Shown here one piece after another: positions 63,210 through 64,000 of a DNA stretch of 64,000 nucleotides; positions within the stretch are counted from its first letter, which is position 1; each line of letters begins with the position of its first letter. This DNA is from Vespa crabro (lineage: Eukaryota > Arthropoda > Insecta > Hymenoptera > Vespidae). The notes under the pieces are model-generated. The model searched no databases and was not told the origin of the DNA. It saw nothing but the letters and a program-made list of their open reading frames with translations. Both the position numbers and the translations under genes were made by a program. The DNA is taken from the NCBI RefSeq assembly GCF_910589235.1, contig NC_060959.1, positions 7,924,616 to 7,988,615 on the forward strand. The letters are read 5' to 3'.

Positions 63210-64000
63210 ATGTTTCTTCAGAGTATTAAATTATTAAAAACATGTTTAAAGTGGAAACCATCTAATATTACTTACAATGGTGAATCAAATTAAATTATTT
63301 ATATTAAAATAAATTAAATAAATATAAATTAAATAAATATAAATTAAATAAATAACAATATAAATATAAATATAAATATAAATATAAATATAAATATAAA
63401 TATAAATATAAATATAAATATAAATACAAATATAAAAATATAATATGATCATAAATTTAATCTAAAAAAAATATGATTAACTTTATCTATATTTCAAACT
63501 AGAACCATTCTTATAATCACAGTATCTAATATTTTATAAAATTATTAATACTACAATTAATATTATTATTTATTATAGTTTCATTACGACGTATGATGAG
63601 CGATATTAAAGATAATCACATAGTTTGGATAGATATGGAGGTATATAATTTATTTTTTTAAATATTTCACATACGAAATATTACATAATATATTAATATA
63701 TCTATTTTTATAACCATTTTTCATTTTTCTCAATTTTTCAGATGACAGGATTAGATATAGAAACATGTCACATCTTAGAAATAAGTTGTTTAATTACTGA
63801 TAATAATTTAAAAATCATAACTGAGCCCTTGAATATTGTACTAAATCAACCAGATTCTATTTTAAATAATATGAATGATTGGTGTAAAATACATCATGCA
63901 AAAGTAAGTTGTTATAATATAATATGTATTTTAAATGAATAATCATGTATTTTGTATGTTGATTTAGTCGAAATTAATTGAAGAAGTTAAAAATAGTAAA
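63210..64000 (+). CDS. REXO2: Oligoribonuclease REXO2, 5' part (runs off the right edge)
   Basis: DEDDh 3'-5' exoribonuclease that degrades dinucleotides and nanoRNA in mitochondria and cytosol. Exons: 63210-63279, 63579-63640, 63742-63903, 63968-64000 and onward. Exon 1 encodes MFLQSIKLLKTCLKWKPSNI, a basic amphipathic leader, and joins in phase to VSLRRMMSDIKDNHIVWIDM. The first catalytic motif is DMEMTGLDIE (DxE), split by an intron between E and M; then HILEISCLITDNNLKI, LNQPDSILNNMNDWCKIHHA and SKLIEEVKNSK. The remaining DEDD motifs lie beyond the window. Met-Met at 63593-63598 gives a second possible start that would omit the leader and make a cytosolic form. Identity is firm; the use of exon 1 is inferred from perfect phase and leader character. 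Confidence 0.88.
63304..63440. repeat. (AAATAT)n hexanucleotide repeat in REXO2 intron 1
   Basis: Tandem AAATAT units, near perfect from about 63360 to 63430, preceded by longer units of the AAATTAAATAAATAT type. The array fills nearly half of the intron between the mitochondrial leader exon and exon 2. Confidence 0.9.

Overview
This is a eukaryotic, insect-type nuclear window. It is strongly A+T-rich, genes are split by many short GT-AG introns, and the non-coding DNA is crowded with (AT)n, (GA)n/(TC)n, (ATAC)n and poly(A/T) tracts. The protein set (LAP/AP180, annexin B9-like, an outer-arm dynein beta heavy chain, an NMDMC-type MTHFD2) fits a holometabolous insect. The composition, microsatellite load and an intact kaptin gene make a hymenopteran (bee, wasp or ant) my best guess, as an inference. 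I found no prokaryotic operon, CRISPR array, viral gene or toxin gene.

Layout. 1-16581 (-): LAP, the AP180/CALM clathrin assembly protein; its polyglutamine C-terminal exon runs off the left edge, it has a 15-nt microexon, and its 8.4-kb first intron is full of microsatellites. 17931-19686 (-): kaptin (KPTN). 20014-22889 (+): little elongation complex subunit 2 (ICE2), divergent from KPTN. 23451-24938 (-): an annexin. 25-27.2 kb: gene-poor. 27373-33993 (-): a protein with six C2H2 zinc fingers and an intriguing out-of-frame downstream ORF. 34750-36324 (+): GNB1L. 36963-38547 (+): mitochondrial MTHFD2. 38800-58382 (-): a complete axonemal dynein beta heavy chain (DNAH9/11/17 group) in about 65 coding exons. 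59274-60613 (+): ALG2. 61414-62781 (-): splicing factor SPF45/RBM17. 63210-64000 (+): 5' part of oligoribonuclease REXO2, cut by the right edge.

The genes are mostly unrelated housekeeping genes in a compact block of alternating divergent and convergent pairs: KPTN/ICE2, zinc finger/GNB1L, dynein/ALG2 and SPF45/REXO2 share 5' flanks of 0.3-0.9 kb, while ICE2/annexin, MTHFD2/dynein and ALG2/SPF45 converge. Exon borders were set by reading GT-AG sites and checking that phases join; they should be right to within a few bases, except for the dynein, where internal borders are approximate.

I see no convincing new multi-gene system. The best leads are: the conserved-looking ORF just past the zinc-finger stop codon, an acidic insertion in the dynein tail, the LAP microexon, a mitochondrial/cytosolic dual start in REXO2, kaptin in an insect, and a small TA-flanked MITE in LAP.
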